From the NCBI GenBank assembly GCA_026419775.2, contig JAOPGA020001037.1, positions 33,155 through 97,154 of the forward strand: a DNA stretch of 64,000 bases, written 5' to 3'. Under the pieces are notes generated by a model that was given only the letters and a program-made list of their open reading frames with translations, had not been told where the DNA came from and did no database searches. Each line of letters opens with the position of its first letter. The first letter of the stretch is position 1. Position numbers and translations under genes: made by a program. Below, in pieces: positions 63,201 to 64,000 of the stretch. Source of the stretch: Acrasis kona. Taxonomy: Eukaryota; Heterolobosea; Eutetramitea; Acrasida; Acrasidae.

Positions 63201-64000
63201 TGGAGATGAAGTTCTGATAGAGCAATCAGATGTCAAACTAATGTCATTTGATCTTATGCTGACTGCATCTACCGCACTAGAGCTATCAGACGACACGCTC
63301 ACACAAGTAATTAATAAATTGTAAATACCAGTGGAAGGAACAGTAAAAGAATTGGTTGTATAATTAGTGTAATTAGAAGTTGGTGGCAACCATGACACCA
63401 ACTCTGTATTATTTAATAGAATTCTTATGGTTGACCCAGGAGTTGTTGGTCTTTTTGCACCAATAAAAGACAATATATAACGATAACCTGCATACAAGGT
63501 CAACTGCTGTGTAGCTGAACCAGAAGTAGGTGCTGTTGGAGAACCCCAATTATAGGTCTGTACCATGAAAAGTTGATTTCCTTCGACGGGTGCGGAGTAT
63601 ACCCAGTCGGTCAACCCATTACTGACAAATGACATCATCAAACTAAAAGTCCATCCGTAAACACCACCAGGTCGGTACCATGTATTAGAATCGATTTGAG
63701 GGTCCTCAAAACCTCCGTTAATAACGGCATTACCGGTACATTCGCACTTGTTCGGCGAAACACACTTACCGCCACCAAACACAGGGTATCCCATACAAGA
63801 TGAGGTCAAAGTTTTTGAAATTCCATAACAATTCCAATTTTCACAGGCGGTTCCGTAATATCCTGCTTTGCATGAACAAACGTTGGGTGCTATACAAGCT
63901 CCATTTCCACTACATACGTCAATAGCGTTTTTATTTACTCCACTACATTTAAACGACACCAAGTCGAGTGACACGGAGTCAATCATCGTGCTGTTGTTGA
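57232..64000 (-). CDS. Giant EGF/CBM-like/LamG surface receptor, 5' end beyond the window
   Basis: The N-terminus lies beyond 64000; over 2200 residues are visible. Three modules repeat: an EGF-like Cys unit ([21 protein letters not shown]), a GGGKCVSP Cys unit, and a beta-sandwich starting NGGFE that resembles carbohydrate-binding domains. The second and third modules are followed by a LamG/concanavalin-like domain (FRLMWG, FRIGSRF). A Thr-Pro stalk of about 490 residues comes next (59180-60650). Then beta-rich sequence, a domain related to the C-terminus of the M8 protease, a transmembrane helix ([20 protein letters not shown]) and a basic tail ending PPVKYNL. The frame changes by one base at about 59163-59166, inside the Thr-Pro region, with coding composition unchanged on both sides. 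I treat it as one gene. Likely role: adhesion or prey recognition. Confidence 0.8.
59180..60650 (-). repeat. Degenerate 6-bp repeats encoding Thr-Pro
   Basis: About 1.45 kb of tandem ACNCCN-type hexamers on the coding strand encode TPTPTP with scattered Ser, Ala, Val, Leu and Ile. The third positions vary freely, so selection keeps the peptide, not the DNA. The pure part is 59950-60640; the left half is more diverged. Blocks such as [11 protein letters not shown] recur at about 60380 and 60565, showing local duplication. Confidence 0.9.

Overview
This is a gene-dense piece of a nuclear genome from a microbial eukaryote. It carries about 36 protein genes, one tRNA gene and one DNA transposon in 64 kb. 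The gene content (chaperonin CCT, RNA polymerase III, COPII SAR1, katanin, cullin neddylation factor, mitochondrial ferredoxin, Golgi RING ligase) excludes bacteria and organelles. The mix of a leishmanolysin-type surface protease, huge EGF/LamG surface protein, LEA2 protein, PTEN, a Zn2Cys6 regulator and microtubule-severing katanin suggests a free-living amoeboid or flagellate protist. A heterolobosean such as Naegleria or Acrasis is my best guess, but the sequence alone does not prove it. The standard genetic code is used. I could place 27 spliceosomal introns, and every one is 36-48 nt long (median 39).

Layout, left to right. 0.7-3.0 kb: CCT8, convergent with a three-exon mitochondrial ferredoxin. 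3.3-6.7 kb: membrane-anchored M8 metalloprotease. 7-15 kb: two convergent coiled-coil genes, the second with leucine-rich repeats, whose stop codons are 3 bp apart. 15.2-17.2 kb: a young DDE transposon with 359-bp inverted arms and a passenger gene. 17.2-24.6 kb: F-box-like protein, oligopeptidase B, small orphan, DCN1-like protein, katanin p80. 24.9-28.9 kb: a repetitive, probably highly expressed protein, and a strange seven-residue-repeat protein with a UBR-like zinc segment, flanked by copies of one 3' UTR. 29.2-36.3 kb: RNA polymerase III largest subunit, cupin, Zn2Cys6 factor. 36.5-42.2 kb: proline-rich coiled coil, tiny ATP-synthase-e-like gene, orphan, LEA2 protein, SGNH hydrolase, tRNA-Asp. 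42.6-46.9 kb: PTEN and SAR1 in divergent orientation, three orphans, a free-standing CAP C-terminal domain. 47-56.7 kb: coiled coil, TUL1-type ubiquitin ligase, membrane proteins, a mucin-like GPI-type protein, DNAJC11. 57.2-64 kb: a giant surface receptor running off the right edge.

The genes do not form a pathway. Most are housekeeping or surface genes packed tightly, with very short UTRs and AATAAA signals that often overlap the stop codon. Two genes at opposite ends (the M8 protease and the EGF/LamG receptor) share an architecture: ectodomain, Thr-Pro stalk, related beta-rich C-terminal domain, transmembrane helix, short basic tail. They look like members of one surface-protein family.

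Several genes are interrupted by single-base frame changes, mostly in or beside A or T runs, and there are two N bases. I read most of these as consensus errors in the assembly rather than real mutations. No CRISPR array, prokaryotic-type defence system or viral element was recognised.
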